Assembly (NCBI RefSeq): GCF_037975245.1
Contig: NC_092576.1
Coordinates: 1,192,501 to 1,256,500, forward strand
Length of the DNA: 64,000 nucleotides
Direction of reading: 5' to 3'
DNA from: Apostichopus japonicus
Taxonomy: Eukaryota; Echinodermata; Holothuroidea; Aspidochirotida; Stichopodidae
Made by a program: the position numbers and the translations under genes. A model generated the notes under the pieces. It saw only the letters and a program-made list of their open reading frames with translations. It was not told the DNA's origin and searched no databases. Of the stretch, positions 22,595-34,603 are shown piece after piece. Every line of letters starts with the position of its first letter. The first letter of the stretch is position 1.

Positions 22595-22792
22595 TTGAAC
22601 CTGTACCAAACAGAGGCCCTAAGATTCCATCCTGCCTATAAAATTACAATGCCAGATACTAACCATGTGGTTGATGAGAGAGGAGGGCGGGTGAGCGTCA
22701 ACATGATTTCCTGGGAAAAGAACTGGTCACTTCATCCTATAGATCAGCCTAAAGGGGACAATCACTGGACTCAAGCACTACAATTGCAATAA
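22595..22792 (+). other. Open frame of unknown origin
   Basis: This 65-codon frame (contains VVDERGGRVSVNMISWEKNW) has a protein-like composition rich in Trp, Asn and His, but no clear splice sites around it and no family that I recognise. It could be an exon fragment or a relic. It is kept only because its composition differs from the surrounding AT-rich sequence. Confidence 0.25.
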
Positions 22793-23172
22793 TCACTGGA
22801 AAAAGAGAAGAAAAAAATTCTTCAACTGATGACCAATGAATCAATTAAGACCCTATACTTTCCTTATTGGCAATCCTTATTTTTGACTCCTAGGCCACTA
22901 TATTAAACTTATATACGACAATATGTTGGGAAAGGTCATTAAAAGGAACATATTCAACAATTAAAGCACAAGTGTTCCTTCCACTGACGAGGCACTCTCA
23001 AGCACCAGCAATTATAATGGCTCTCAGCATACAGGGACTGACTGGAATAAAAGCTGACACTGCAAATTTTCATCATGTGGGTCCCCCAATATAGTAACAG
23101 CCACCTTCTCACAAAAGAGACTTCCATATAGAGAAAATGTGGAACAATAAAGTAATTTCAGACAGGAATATG

Positions 23173-24280
23173 GGGTGTTACTAAAACGAATGACAATTGC
23201 GTTACACATAACGAATGACAATATGTTGTACACACTAAAAAAATGCCTTGACTAAAACGAATGACAATAATGACAGCACAGACATTTGCTTCAACCAGAT
23301 ATCACAGTTCAGACTTCATGGGTATCTAGATCTAGTAAAGTACGGACAAGATAAAAACACACATTATAGTAGGCGAAATTGTAAGTCTGATTTTAAAAAG
23401 TAACTTTAACGTCATTTTTCCGAAATTAATTGTTAGAAACTAACAATACTATAATCTTGAAACGGCTTCAGTTATCTTTCTATATAAATCTACAGAGGTG
23501 AAAAGCACAGCACTCAAGCGCATTCTCACACAAAAACTTTCCCTGTGGTTTCTATCCGTAAATTACACCAAAACCCTGCAACCACGTTATATGCGATTTT
23601 CCTCAAATCATTTTTGCGCAGAAAACCAATAACCGCATTTACTCCACTCCGTTAATCATTCTCTCTCTTCTCAATACTGTCCTTCGGTGTCATTCGTTGT
23701 CATTCGCCTTCATTCGCTGTCATTCGCAAATGATAATTTACCCTGTACAAAGTCAATTGTCATTCGATCATTCGCTGTCTTTCGTTTTAGTTTGTGCCCT
23801 GTCGGGTATGTTCGGGTTAAGCCACGTCTCGGTAAAACACATGACATTAGATTCGCGGAACTCATGCTTACCTCGCGTTGAGATTGAAAGTTCGTCAATT
23901 TTATTCTGAAGGGATCTAACGTTCCCAAGTATAATCGAGGGTAGAGGGGTGTTATGACTTACACGTCTTAAACGAGCTGGTACGCCACCTTTCCCTTCCT
24001 ATAGTATTGTTAGTTTCTAACAATTAATTTCGGAAAAATGACGTTAAAGTTACTTTTTAAAATCAGACTTACAATTTCGCCTACTATAATGTGTGTTTTT
24101 ATCTTGTCCGTACTTTACTAGATCTAGATACCCACGAAGTCTGAACTGTGATATCCGGTTGAAGCAAATGTCTGTGCTGTCATTACTGTCATTCGTTTTA
24201 GTCAACGCATTTTTTTAGTGTGTACAACATATTGTCATTCGTAATGTGTAACGCAATTGTCATTCGTTTTAGTAACACCC
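23173..24280. mobile_element. Inverted-repeat element carrying CATTCG motifs
   Basis: Arms of about 280 bp (23173-23452 and 24001-24280) are near-perfect inverted copies, starting GGGTGTTACTAAAACGAATG and ending with the complement. Between them lie many CATTCG/CGAATG motifs and a minus-strand LINE endonuclease piece. A second, diverged end (GGCACAAACTAAAACG on the minus strand) abuts that LINE piece at 23798. The ends and an 8-mer shared at both LINE breakpoints suggest a hAT-type element followed by inversion. Confidence 0.7.
23799..24000 (-). pseudogene. LINE endonuclease fragment, N-terminal part
   Basis: The minus-strand frame contains LGNVRSLQNKIDELSI and MCFTETWLNPNIPD, the start of the apurinic-type endonuclease domain of CR1-like LINEs. 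It stops at the 8-mer CCCGACAG (minus), exactly where the plus-strand fragment at 24281 resumes. Confidence 0.8.
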
Positions 24281-24503
24281 CCCGACAGTGCAGTTGACAT
24301 TGATAATTTTACTCTTATCAGGGCGGATCGTTCTAACAACTCCGGAAAATCTAAGGGAGGTGGTGTTTGTCTCTATTTTAATAATCACTGGTGCAATAAT
24401 TACGTTGTAAAGGAGAAGTTCTGCTGTGAAGATATTGAATTACTCACCGTCGGACTGCGGCCATTTTACCTTCCCCGGGAATTTAACCAGTTGTTCATCA
24501 CTG
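24281..24503 (+). pseudogene. LINE endonuclease fragment, continuation in opposite orientation
   Basis: The plus-strand frame begins PDSAVDIDNFTLIRADRS and continues KGGGVCLYFNNHW, the next part of the same endonuclease domain. It is cut at 24503 by the GGCGGCGGAA-type MITE. Confidence 0.8.
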
Positions 24504-25739
24504 CAAGGGCGGCGGAAGCACTTTTAAGCTGGGGGGGCACCGACATCAAAGGGCACTTTGCAGAAATTCGATTGGACTGATGCAGCCTTATATTTAGTAC
24601 CCTTTATAACTCTTATTGTATTATCTTATTTGCGTATACACATCACTCCATCAACGCCTCCCCCCCCCCTCAAGGAAAATATGCATGTATACTAGCCAAG
24701 GGCGGCGGAACCGGGGGGGCACAGGGGGCACGTGCCCCCCCCACTTTTCCTCAGGTTAAAAATGTGCCCTTTTTCTACATAAAAATTGAGGTGTCTCAAG
24801 TTAGCAAGAGGCCAGGGAACCAGAATAAACACTCGGGAAGGGCCGTTTCCGGCCATCTGAGGGGTTTGTAAAACAAAAAATTTTCTTGTACGCTCCGCGC
24901 CAACTGATGGTGGCGCTCCGCTCAGATAGTCGTGCATACAACTTTGCCAATCCCGGCTACACCCCTGACTTTTAATGAATTTCTGTGGGTCAAAGTCAAA
25001 GCTATTTCGAATGGAAAAAAATTGTTAAGATATTAACAAGAAATAAACTCTAATTCGGAAGATTCCTACATTAGCAACTAGCAGGTTTTCACCTCATTTT
25101 GTCTCAAAAGAAAACTTGTTCCTTGTTTCCCAATTTGCACATTGGATATTGCAGTGCTAGTATGCATAATTACCTTGACGGGGGGGGGGGGGGCGTTGGT
25201 GGAGTGATGTGTATACGCAAATAAGATCATACAATAAGAGTTAAAAAGGGTACTAAATATAAGGCTGCATCAGCCCAATCGAATTTCTGCAAAGTGCCCT
25301 TTGATGTCGGTGCCCCCCCCCCCCAGATTTAAAGTGCTTCCGCCGCCCTTGATACTAGCACTGCAATATCCAATGTGCAAATTGGGAAACAAGGATTATG
25401 TTAATATCTTAACAAATTTGTCCCATTCGAAATAGCTTTGAGTTGGACCCACAGAAATTCATTAAAAGTCAGGGGCGTAGCCAGGATTTGCAAAGTTGTA
25501 TGCACGACTATCTGAGCGGAGGGCCACCATCGGTTGGCGCGGAGCGTACAAGAAAATTTTTGGTTTTACAAACCCCTCAGATGGCCGGAAACGGCCCTTC
25601 CCGAGTGTTCATTCTGGTTCCCTGGCCTCTTGCTGACTTGAGACACCTCAATTTTTATGTAGAAAAAGGGCACATTTTTAACCTGAGGAAAAGTGGGGGG
25701 GCACGTGCCCCCTGTGCCCCCCCGGTTCCGCCGCCCTTG
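24504..25739 (-). mobile_element. hAT-like MITE (GGCGGCGGAA family), outer copy split by a second copy
   Basis: The outer copy consists of 24504-24696 and 25352-25739 in reverse orientation, with ends CAAGGGCGGCGGAA. The inner copy interrupts it. G- and C-runs (GGGGGGGCAC) are part of the family. No target duplication is visible for the outer copy. Short frames beginning MHDYLSG recur in every copy and are not thought to be genes. Confidence 0.85.
24689..25359 (+). mobile_element. hAT-like MITE, inner copy with target duplication
   Basis: The copy spans 24697-25351 (655 bp), with ends CAAGGGCGGCGGAACC and TTCCGCCGCCCTTG, flanked by perfect 8-bp duplications ATACTAGC (24689-24696, 25352-25359). 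It sits inside another copy of its own family in opposite orientation. Confidence 0.92.
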
Positions 25740-27419
25740 GACAGAAGTACTATTTAAGATTGACAATTGTTCGTGAACTTTCAATAACTTTCCGCCAAAC
25801 ACAGTGTGCAGACATGGACATAGATGCCGCGTATGTTTGCAACATAGAACTTAATTTACGGAGAAGACACATCTAGAGTCAGGCGGAGCATTCATTTAAC
25901 GTTAGTGGAACTTTATCTGTATTCTGTACGGCAATGTACTGGAGTGTATTAGCAAATATTTGCTATAAAATGATTGAAACCCGAATGAAAGTTGTATATA
26001 AATATCCACAACCGAATCGAGATACGGCTGTGTACACGGAGGTAATATATACTGCTCTGCTTATAATGCCTTCACTTTTTCTGTATCTCACATTGCCCTT
26101 CTCGCTAAATATAATTCTATGAGGAACAGTGTTTGTTTTGACTAACCTTGAATGAACAGCCGTTTCAAATACAAGCACAAATAAAGGAATGAGTCGGTCA
26201 GCAGATAAATAACGGCATGACGTCTCAAAACTATATCGATGATAATTACGATGAAATGTCAGAGAATACCATGCCCATTGTAGGGGGAGGGGATTTGGAT
26301 AATTCATAAAGCTTCCAATTTAATTTCGGAGTTTTTGATTTCCAGTTTGCCAAAATTTGGTATACCGATGATATTTCATACATTGGATTTATCCTGTGGG
26401 ATGCTCAACCTTACTGAAAATAAATGAAACATTTGTGACAATTCGTGTGATTCAGTTTTAAAATTTTGCGGGACATATTTTAATTGGTGATGTGTTCGAC
26501 AATATTTGTTACACCTTTTCTTTGTTTGCGTACTCTCTGTTTATTGGTCTAATGTTTACGTGTTTGTTCTTTTGCGGTTCTCAAATATGGGTGGATAATG
26601 AATGAATATATTAAGACAAATTAAATACATTTATATATTCCGTTGATGCACGAACCATGATATTATAATAACATACGTAATATCTCTTCTTAGCTCAATC
26701 CATGTTTTGAATATTTCTGTACATACTTGAACGCTATTACTAGACCAATATTCCACACAAAAAAAGTGTCATTTTGGCCGTGCGGGTGCATTTTGAGTTA
26801 GTCACAGTGAATCGTGACTTATTCCAAATTCTATAATATTCTGGCTAATCTTCAGCATAGGATCAGTGTAGCATTCAAGTACCCATCTGAGTCAAGTTTT
26901 GACGGGAAGTGACGTACAACTCAACTAACTATATATATGGCAAAATATCATCAGGATGTGTTTACAGTTGGTGTTCAATTTGTATAAGTGGGTCTCAAGC
27001 GGGCTAGCAAAGTTCCCCAGCTGGGAAAGACTGTTCAGTTGGACCAAACAGTTCCACCTCAAGTAATCCGGCTTCTTGTGACATTGCCAACTCGAGGTAT
27101 TCTAAAATACAACGCTACTTTATATTACTCTTGCTTAATCTCATTTTTGGAAAGGCGTAGGCATTTTTTTTTAAACTATGGGTTAAACTCAATGTGTCCG
27201 CCTAAAAGTTTGAGAGCTGCATATTGAAAGATCGGTGGGTGATTTTAATGCCGAACACATATCCAAACCGAGAGTCTTTTGATTACTTGCTTACGTAATT
27301 GTGACGTTACAACTTTGCAAGTTAAAATTGGTGTCATTTTTAAAACAAAATGCGGCAATCAATATTGTCACAGATCCCCGAAGATATGATATATAAGTTT
27401 CACCATTTTTGGTTTCGAT
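25740..27419. other. Non-coding stretch
   Basis: No gene, RNA or complete element was recognised. The sequence is AT-rich and mostly unique in this window. Confidence 0.45.
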
Positions 27420-27920
27420 GATAATCGTAACCTTTGCATTTCATGATGGCGTATGTGTGTATGTGTGAGTGCGTTTGTAAACGCCCAGCTGCTTGTAAAC
27501 ACAATATCTCAAGAAGGGAATGTCACACCAATTTCATATTTAGTGCCTAGAAGTACCACATAATGTATAAGAAGCCTATTGTTTTTGGAGTGGAGGCAAT
27601 GGTCATTTTGGGTCACCAGGGTCAAATTGTGAATACCTTGTAAACACGATATCTCAAGAAGGGAGGGTCAGACCAATTTCATATTTGTTGTGTAGAAGTA
27701 CCACATTAGGTACAAGAAGCCTATTGTTTTTGATGAAGGTGAAGGTCATTTGGGTCACCGGGGGTTAACTTGGGAAAACTTGTAAAGATGATATCACAAG
27801 AAGGGAAGGTCAGATCAACTGCATACTCAGTGTGTAGAAGTGACACATTAAGTACAAGAAGCCTATTGTTTTTGGTCGAGGTCAAAGGTCATTTAGGGTC
27901 AAATCGTGAAACCCTTGTAA
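27420..27920. repeat. Tandem repeat, about four units of 120-135 bp
   Basis: Units share CTTGTAAACACAATATCTC, AAGAAGGGA-GGTCA, AGAAGTACCACAT, ACAAGAAGCCTATTGTTTTT and GGTCATTT-GGGTCA. Related single copies occur in gene 1 introns and near 36.6, 46.5, 57.3, 58.1 and 60.4 kb. Confidence 0.8.
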
Positions 27921-28395
27921 ACAAGTACACCATCACTATACATTACGTCAGATTTATGAAGAAAACTGATCATGTTGCATCATCAAAACCACAATGCATT
28001 TTTGCATTCTGTTTTTTTTAAAGTGTATGTTAACATAGGAGGATGAGTTACATGGGTTAGAGTTCCCTTTCCCCGAACGACAATATCACACAAAGTGGAG
28101 GCTACACAAATGTAAGCCTTCTCTTAAAACTTACTGTGGAAGTAGATGTTATTCTGGTTGTATGTGGGGAGGGGGAGGTGGAGGGGCATGAACCACATGC
28201 ATTTACATGATAGATAACATGTGAAGCTGAACTGTACAGGATCACCTTCTTTCAAGTAAGGGTGTGGGTGGGTGGGAAGGGTTATTTACATAGCAACATG
28301 TGGATATCCAGTCAAATGATGAATAGACCAATCAAGTTCCACATGCAGTATGTTATGATATACAAGGAGGGGTGGGAGTGGGGGGGGGGTATGAT

Positions 28396-28637
28396 TGTGA
28401 CAGGTATGAATTATGCCCCCTACAAAAAAACTTGTCATTTTCCAAGTGGCAGTATTATCGTCATTTATACGACTGCGTTCGCATCGATTCAGGTTGTCAG
28501 AAGTTAGCAGATTCCATCTGTCAGTTTGGTTACTGCAGGGGCTGGGCACGCTGCTGGTTGAGAATACAGCAACGCCATTTTATCACATAAAATAAATATT
28601 TGTCTGTCTACTCTCTCCCCTCCAGGGGACGGTAACA
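28396..28637 (+). repeat. 5' LTR of the Ty3/gypsy element
   Basis: 242 bp, TGTGACAGG...GGTAACA, with an internal AATAAA (CATAAAATAAATATT near 28586-28600) that may serve as polyadenylation signal. Confidence 0.95.
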
Positions 28638-28640
28638 TTT

Positions 28641-28658
28641 TGGAGGCACCACCCGGAT
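28641..28658 (+). promoter_or_regulatory. Primer-binding site
   Basis: TGGAGGCACCACCCGGAT lies three bases after the 5' LTR and begins with TGG, complementary to a tRNA 3' CCA end. Which tRNA primes is not determined here. Confidence 0.75.
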
Positions 28659-28799
28659 GGTGTGCTAGATGGGTTCATCAATCCCATTTAGAGGGCGCAT
28701 CATCGAAAAGAACTAACAGGCAGCAACTAAGCCCAAAGTAGATGTACAAAGAAACGACGTGTTAAGGCAGCTGGTGAAGAGGTTACCCAGTCAAGTACC

Positions 28800-30089
28800 A
28801 TGGCTACTCCAGAGATTGAGGAAGTGGTCCAAGAAGTCCAGTTGGCCATACAGCAGTGCACTGAGGAGCAAGTCTTAATTGTGGGTGAACTGCTTAACCT
28901 TCCTGAAGTCAGAAAAGCCAAGCTTGACGGTAAAGGCCTTCCATCCTTATTAAGATTAGTCAACCGTTACCTATATAGTGAGGCCTTTGATGAGCAAACA
29001 GAGGATAACAGGCTTCTGCTAAATACCTTGAGGGTCAAATTAGATAGCTTCAGGTTGCAGACAGAAGTGCCCGTGGAAGGGAGCCCTGCAAGTTCTACAG
29101 AGGTTAGCCACCTACCTCCTGTTGAAGGTACAAACCACCGTATACCGAGCACAGTAGGAAACATACCTTGGAAAAGGGAGTTTAAGATATCTGGCCAGAT
29201 AGGAGAGCCAGGGCAGAAAGACAGGCTCAACTTTGCCAGCTTGGCCCGGCAGATAGAGAGTGGATCCAGGAAGGGTTTTAGCACAGACGAAATCATTGAT
29301 GGAGTTTTAAGGGCAGTTGTCCCAGGTTCCCGTCTTCGTAACTACCTTGAAGGTAGAGCAGACATCACCCTCCCTGAACTACGAAGAATCCTTCGGGCCC
29401 ACTTCCAGGAGAAGGAAGCAACTACTGTGTTCCATGAACTATCAACTGCAGTTCAAGGACCAAAGGAAACAGCCCACTCATTTGTTCTTCGAGCCATGGA
29501 TTTGAGGCAAAAGGTAGTGTTCGCATCCCAGGAGGCAGGGACAGGCGTGGTGTACGGTCCCAAGCAGGTTCAACAAATGTTCCTCCACACACTTTTCACA
29601 GGCCTCCAGAGCGAGTATGTTCGGCAACAGATGCAACCCCTCCTAAGAAACCCAACTACCACTGATGAAGAGCTGTTAGAGAGTCTGTCCCTATGTGTGG
29701 GCCAGGAGGCTGAACGATATCATAAGATGCGGAAGCTGAAAATCAATCAAGTGACTTTACCTACTGAGGAAGAGGCCACCCCACCTAGAAGGACTGACAA
29801 GAACAAACCCACTGAGAGGGACACAAACCCAGTCTCATTGGAGGATATTCAAGCAGGGGTAAGGGAAATAATAAGGGCAGAAATCAGTGCCCTTCAGCAG
29901 GTTCCACCTCGTGAGAAGTCACAAAGGCCAACCAGAGAATGGGGTTGTAAAAGGTGTGTTGATCGTGGTAAAGGAAGGGAGTGCACTCATTGTTTTAAGT
30001 GTGGTAGTGATGACCACTTCCAGAGAGGCTGCAAACAAGGCAGAAATCTGGGAAACGGGCGAAGGCCACCCGAGCGGGACATCGAGTGA
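28800..30089 (+). CDS. gag: Retrotransposon Gag polyprotein
   Basis: 429 residues from the ATG at 28800. The N-terminal half is helical and acidic. The middle (about 110-310) is a retrotransposon capsid-like region including [20 protein letters not shown] and a Leu/Arg-rich tail of helices. The C-terminal part is basic and ends in a CCHC zinc knuckle [14 protein letters not shown] (about 398-411). Just before it is an extra C-x2-C-x8-C-x2-C cluster. Gag packages element RNA. It overlaps the pol frame; a G-GGA-AAC heptamer at 30050-30056 lies in gag phase just before the stop at 30087-30089. Confidence 0.93.
   Translation: MATPEIEEVVQEVQLAIQQCTEEQVLIVGELLNLPEVRKAKLDGKGLPSLLRLVNRYLYSEAFDEQTEDNRLLLNTLRVKLDSFRLQTEVPVEGSPASSTEVSHLPPVEGTNHRIPSTVGNIPWKREFKISGQIGEPGQKDRLNFASLARQIESGSRKGFSTDEIIDGVLRAVVPGSRLRNYLEGRADITLPELRRILRAHFQEKEATTVFHELSTAVQGPKETAHSFVLRAMDLRQKVVFASQEAGTGVVYGPKQVQQMFLHTLFTGLQSEYVRQQMQPLLRNPTTTDEELLESLSLCVGQEAERYHKMRKLKINQVTLPTEEEATPPRRTDKNKPTERDTNPVSLEDIQAGVREIIRAEISALQQVPPREKSQRPTREWGCKRCVDRGKGRECTHCFKCGSDDHFQRGCKQGRNLGNGRRPPERDIE
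30050..30056 (+). promoter_or_regulatory. Likely -1 ribosomal frameshift site (slippery heptamer)
   Basis: GGGAAAC sits in gag phase as G-GGA-AAC, a known type of retroviral -1 slippery heptamer. The pol frame is -1 relative to gag, is open from before this site (after TGA codons near 30010), and has no early ATG. A downstream structure could not be folded here. Confidence 0.7.
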
Positions 30090-33000
30090 CCAGTACCAGA
30101 TCAGAGTCCCAGCCATCAGATAAGAGATCTAACATGCCAGTTAGTGCCACTTGGAGGTTAGAGAGTACCAAGAAAAGAAAGACAATGGCACAACTGGTAG
30201 GAAAAAAATGTTTAGTTCATTGTACACTGAATGGTATGCCGACTACAGCCTTATGGGACACAGGAGCCCAGGTTTCTTTGATCTCCGAGGAATGGCTAAA
30301 GCAGTGTATGCCCACTGTCCCATTGAGACCAATTGAGGAGCTGCTGGATAGTGAGGGGCTATGCCTGAACACCGCCACGGGCACTCCAATCGGGTACCAG
30401 GGATGGATCGAGGTAGCTTTCTGTATCCCCCATGAAGCTGTAGAGGGAGACAATGGGATTAGCGTACCAATGTTGGTGACGGGAGAATCCCTAGACAACC
30501 CAATCATCGGTTACAATGTCATAGAGGAGATGGCACAGGATAGGCCTGAAAGAACTGCTCAGAAATATTTTTCCACCTTGTTGCCACAAATGAATGAGGT
30601 ACAGCTTAACAAATTGATTGGAGTTCTGCAGAGTCCAGACCATGAGGAAGTCAGTGTGGTCAAAACGATTAGAAGTGTGACCAAGATAAGGGCAGGAGAG
30701 ACAGTTCTTATGCAGTGCGTGACCCATGCTCATGCCAAGGAGGAATCTGCAGCCTTGTTTGAACCAGATGGAGACCACTATCTTCCAGAGGGCATTGTTT
30801 GCCACCCAACGCTGGTGACTGTGAATCGTGGGAACTGTTGCCGTTTAGAGATACCAGTTACCAACAACAGTTCAAGAGATGTGGTCTTGCCAGGTCGACT
30901 CTGTGTGGGATACATATGCAGCATCAGAACTGTTCTCCCAGGAGAATTCCTACAAGGTCTGTCATCAGGGGTCAACACAAGAGCTGGTGTAAGAGGAGTA
31001 AAAGCTGGCATCTTAGAAAATGGGGCAACTAGGGAAAGGGGAGATTGGCTACCAAGTGTAGATCTGTCCGACCTGACGAGTGAACAGAGGCGGTTGGCCA
31101 AGCAAATGCTAACTGAGGAATGCCATGCTTTTGCCAGAAATGATGATGACCTTGGCACCATACCTACTCTGAAGATGAAAATACAGTTAGATGATGATGT
31201 ACCAGTCCAGAAATCATACATTTCAGTCCCTCCACCACTCTATAAAGAGGTAAAGGAGTATGTGAAGGACCTCATCAGTAGGGGATGGGTGAAGAAATCA
31301 CAGTCATCGTATTCTTCCCCCATGGTGTGTGTTCGAAAGAAAGATGGAACTCTTAGATTGTGCATTGATTTTAGGCAACTTAATTTGAAAACGATTGCAG
31401 ACAGACAACCTATACCAAGGGTGCAGGATATATTAGATTCCTTGGGTGGCAACCGATGGTTTTCTACACTGGACCAGGGTAAGGCATACCACCAAGGGTT
31501 CGTGGATGAACCAAGCCAACATCTTACTGCCTTCATCACCCCTTGGGGTTTGTACGAATGGGTTAGAATTCCATTTGGATTGAAGAACGCACCAGCAGCG
31601 TTCCAGAGATGTATGGAGGCATGCCTTGGAGATCTTAACAACGAGATATGCGTTACCTATTTAGATGACATCTTGGTCTATGGGGAGACCTTCACTCAAC
31701 ATCTATTAAGGTTGAGACAAGTCCTTCAGAGAGTGCAGGAACATGGAATGAAATTAAAGGCTGCCAAATGCAAACTGTTCAAGCAGCAAGTCCGTTACTT
31801 AGGGCGTGTAATTACCTCAGAAGGGCACATGGCTGATCCAAGTGACACTGCAGCACTACAGGCTCTGAAGGAAACTTCACCAAGGACTGTTGGTGATGTG
31901 AGAAAACTAATGGGCTTTATTGGATATTACCGACGCTACATCCAGGATTTTTCACGACTGGCTAAACCTTTATATGATCTCTTATCTCCCCCAGGAAAGA
32001 AAGGCAAGGGTAAAAGAGGAATGGGACAACTTCCTTCAAAGACTCAAGTAGAATGGACAGCCAGACATCAAGAGATCATTGAGATGTTGGTAAATAAACT
32101 AGCCCAACCTCCAGTCATGGCATTTCCTGAATATGACCAACCGTTTGTTGTACACACTGACGCCTCCCAGGAAGGCCTCGGGGCAGTTCTCTACCAAAGA
32201 CAAAGTGGTAAACTAAGGGTTATCTCATATGCATCCAGGTGCTTATCACCAGCAGAGCAGAACTACCACCTCCATTCGGGAAAATTGGAATTCTTGGCAT
32301 TGAAATGGTCAATTACTGAGAAGTTCAGGGACTACCTGTTCTATGCCCCATCATTCCAAGTTTACACCGACAACAATCCTCTGACCTATGTGCTGTCATC
32401 AGCAAAACTAAATGCTACTGGCCAGAGATGGGTTGCAGAGCTGGCAGATTTTCATTTCTCTATCAAATATCGTCCTGGGCGAAATAATTCTGATGCAGAC
32501 ACACTATCGAGAATGCCACTACAGATAGAGAATTTCATCGATGAGTGCTCAGAAGAAGTCAACTTGTGTGCAGTCCAGGCAATAGGAGCCGCTGTGCAGG
32601 CTCAAGCTCAGGGTGAACAGTGTCCCTGGGTGATGGCTGTCACAGGAGATCCAGACGGAGCAGGAGATATTGAGCAACCACCGAGCACAATGTACCAAAT
32701 CAGTAAAGAGGAAATACTGGAGGCACAACTTGCTGATGAAGCCATTGGAAGGGTCATAAAATTGAAAGGAAAGGGTCAACGACCAAATACGGTGGATTGG
32801 AAGAAGGAGTCAGTTTCCACCCGTGCAATGCTGAGAGAATGGAACAGACTCAGTATAGGGGACAATGGCTTGTTGTACCGAGACACACCAACTCGCCATC
32901 AACTGGTGTTACCTGCTACTTTCAGAGACAGAGTGTACAATGACCTTCACATAGAAATGGGGCATTTAGGCATGGACAGAGTAATGGATCTTGCTAGACA

Positions 33001-34603
33001 ACGGTTCTATTGGCCAAACATGGAACGGGACGTGGAAACCTTCATAAAGAAGAAGTGCAGATGTCTGTGTCAGAAAAAGCCAGCCCGTCCCCTTAAAGCA
33101 CCATTAGTGCCTATTGTAACATCAGAGCCCTTGGAATTAGTCTCCATTGATTTTCTGCATCTTGAGAGGAGTGCTGGAGGCTATGAATACATTTTGGTCA
33201 TTGTAGACCACTTTACAAGGTTTGCACAGGCCTACCCCACTAGGAATAAGATGGCAAAGACTGCTGCAGATTGTGTTTTCAACAACTTTGTGATGAGGTT
33301 TGGATTCCCTAAACGAATTCTCCATGATCAGGGGGGAGAATTCCAAAACAAACTTTTCCATCGTCTGCCGGAACTTTCAGGGGTGAAAGATTCGAAAACA
33401 ACACCATATCACCCAGAATGTAATGGGAAAGCTGAGAGGTTTAACAGGACACTGTTGGGCATGTTGAGGACATTGGCAGAGAGCAAAAAGAGTAGATGGA
33501 GTGATAATTTGCAAAAGGTGGTACATGCCTATAATGCCACAAGAAGTGAAGCAACAGGGTTTTCACCGATGTACCTCATGTTTGGTCGACATCCTCGTCT
33601 TCCAATTGACCTTGCCTTTGGTCTGGGAAATCAACAGGATTCTCAGGGTGACCCAGTGAAGTTTGCACAACACTGGAAAACCGCTATGAAGGAAGCTTAT
33701 GAACTGGCTAAAAGAGCTGCCGTGAAGAACTCACAGAAAGGTAAGAGGTACTATGACAAAGGCAAGCTGCCCGCACCTCTTGAACCAGGCAACAGAGTTC
33801 TTGTCCGGAATGTTGGCAGGTCTGAAGGTCCCAACAAACTTGGCTCGTTCTGGGAAGACAAAGTATATCGTGTGGTAAAAAGACACTCACCAGACCTACC
33901 AGTATATGATGTTGCTCCAGAAGATGGCATTGGAAGACAGAAAACAGTGCATCGTAATATGCTCCTGTCGTGTGAACTGTTTACACCCGAGAGACCGACG
34001 AAGGATAGGAGGTCCCAAACTCACAGGCCAAAGCCAAGACAAAGGGCACGGTTTGTGGAGGATTGCAAAGACTCAGGGTCTGACTCTGAGGATGACTTTT
34101 ACCTGGTTAGGGAACCGCTAAATACTATGAACCAATCAGGGGGACCTAATGGCGAGGTTAATCAGAATGACCTAATGCCAGTGGGCTCAGCTCAACAGGA
34201 TGACCTAATGCCAGTGGGCTCAGCTCAACAGGAACAGGTAGCTGAGAGATACCCAACTAGACAAAGACGACCGAAACAGATGTTCACTTATGACCAACTC
34301 GGAGTACCACGTCAGTATCAACCAGAGGTGAATCACGTGCAGACAAGGATTGCCCACAATGGGGACATGTCTACATTACCTGATGTTGAACGACGAACAG
34401 AATATAATGGACAGATAGAGCATTATATCAAACCAGAGGACAGGATTCTGTGGCAACCAGCTCCCCCCATATATCAAGGACCAGGGTGGTATCCGCCCCC
34501 CGTCCCGCCATATAATGCATCAGGTGGTCCGATTTTTACCCAGCTGTGCCAACCGCAGATGCACGAGATGTACCACCCACAGACATATCAACCAGTGTGG
34601 TAG
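30086..34603 (+). CDS. pol: Retrotransposon Pol polyprotein (protease, RT, RNase H, integrase)
   Basis: About 1500 residues, uninterrupted. The true N-terminus probably comes from frameshifting at 30050-30056 rather than from the first codon of the frame. Protease: [12 protein letters not shown] with the catalytic DTG at about residues 58-60. Reverse transcriptase: [11 protein letters not shown] and the YLDD box at 31658-31669. RNase [17 protein letters not shown] near 32150 and [11 protein letters not shown]. Integrase: His-His finger near 32950-33075, DFLHLE, HDQGGEF and a D-x35-E spacing to KAERFNRTL, then a GPF-type module ([16 protein letters not shown]). A C-terminal extension of about 200 residues is rich in Pro and Gln and carries two tandem [10 protein letters not shown] units. 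The finger ends C-R-C-L-C instead of C-x2-C. Confidence 0.95.
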   Translation: MTSTRSESQPSDKRSNMPVSATWRLESTKKRKTMAQLVGKKCLVHCTLNGMPTTALWDTGAQVSLISEEWLKQCMPTVPLRPIEELLDSEGLCLNTATGTPIGYQGWIEVAFCIPHEAVEGDNGISVPMLVTGESLDNPIIGYNVIEEMAQDRPERTAQKYFSTLLPQMNEVQLNKLIGVLQSPDHEEVSVVKTIRSVTKIRAGETVLMQCVTHAHAKEESAALFEPDGDHYLPEGIVCHPTLVTVNRGNCCRLEIPVTNNSSRDVVLPGRLCVGYICSIRTVLPGEFLQGLSSGVNTRAGVRGVKAGILENGATRERGDWLPSVDLSDLTSEQRRLAKQMLTEECHAFARNDDDLGTIPTLKMKIQLDDDVPVQKSYISVPPPLYKEVKEYVKDLISRGWVKKSQSSYSSPMVCVRKKDGTLRLCIDFRQLNLKTIADRQPIPRVQDILDSLGGNRWFSTLDQGKAYHQGFVDEPSQHLTAFITPWGLYEWVRIPFGLKNAPAAFQRCMEACLGDLNNEICVTYLDDILVYGETFTQHLLRLRQVLQRVQEHGMKLKAAKCKLFKQQVRYLGRVITSEGHMADPSDTAALQALKETSPRTVGDVRKLMGFIGYYRRYIQDFSRLAKPLYDLLSPPGKKGKGKRGMGQLPSKTQVEWTARHQEIIEMLVNKLAQPPVMAFPEYDQPFVVHTDASQEGLGAVLYQRQSGKLRVISYASRCLSPAEQNYHLHSGKLEFLALKWSITEKFRDYLFYAPSFQVYTDNNPLTYVLSSAKLNATGQRWVAELADFHFSIKYRPGRNNSDADTLSRMPLQIENFIDECSEEVNLCAVQAIGAAVQAQAQGEQCPWVMAVTGDPDGAGDIEQPPSTMYQISKEEILEAQLADEAIGRVIKLKGKGQRPNTVDWKKESVSTRAMLREWNRLSIGDNGLLYRDTPTRHQLVLPATFRDRVYNDLHIEMGHLGMDRVMDLARQRFYWPNMERDVETFIKKKCRCLCQKKPARPLKAPLVPIVTSEPLELVSIDFLHLERSAGGYEYILVIVDHFTRFAQAYPTRNKMAKTAADCVFNNFVMRFGFPKRILHDQGGEFQNKLFHRLPELSGVKDSKTTPYHPECNGKAERFNRTLLGMLRTLAESKKSRWSDNLQKVVHAYNATRSEATGFSPMYLMFGRHPRLPIDLAFGLGNQQDSQGDPVKFAQHWKTAMKEAYELAKRAAVKNSQKGKRYYDKGKLPAPLEPGNRVLVRNVGRSEGPNKLGSFWEDKVYRVVKRHSPDLPVYDVAPEDGIGRQKTVHRNMLLSCELFTPERPTKDRRSQTHRPKPRQRARFVEDCKDSGSDSEDDFYLVREPLNTMNQSGGPNGEVNQNDLMPVGSAQQDDLMPVGSAQQEQVAERYPTRQRRPKQMFTYDQLGVPRQYQPEVNHVQTRIAHNGDMSTLPDVERRTEYNGQIEHYIKPEDRILWQPAPPIYQGPGWYPPPVPPYNASGGPIFTQLCQPQMHEMYHPQTYQPVW
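34174..34233 (+). repeat. Two direct 30-bp repeats in pol 3' end
   Basis: GACCTAATGCCAGTGGGCTC plus AGCTCAACAG occurs twice in a row, encoding [10 protein letters not shown] twice. It is a recent in-frame duplication. Confidence 0.9.

Noticed and set aside
23687-23928. Overlapping frames in the CATTCG-rich region
   Set aside because: Produced by short CATTCG repeats; only the LINE endonuclease part from 23799 on is meaningful.
24692-24937. Frame starting MHDYLSG, repeated at 25443-25757 and 39719-39976
   Set aside because: It follows each MITE copy and is shifted by C/G-run length changes; no domain and no codon-level conservation apart from the shared repeat.
27420-27920. CRISPR array
   Set aside because: The units are contiguous and diverged, without equal short repeats and unique spacers; the genome is eukaryotic.
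28286-28595. Short frames overlapping the LTRs (and at 35167-35437)
   Set aside because: They lie in the LTRs and recur identically in both; non-coding regulatory DNA is the simpler reading.
30151-31641. Minus- and other-frame ORFs within pol
   Set aside because: Shadows of the strongly supported pol frame.
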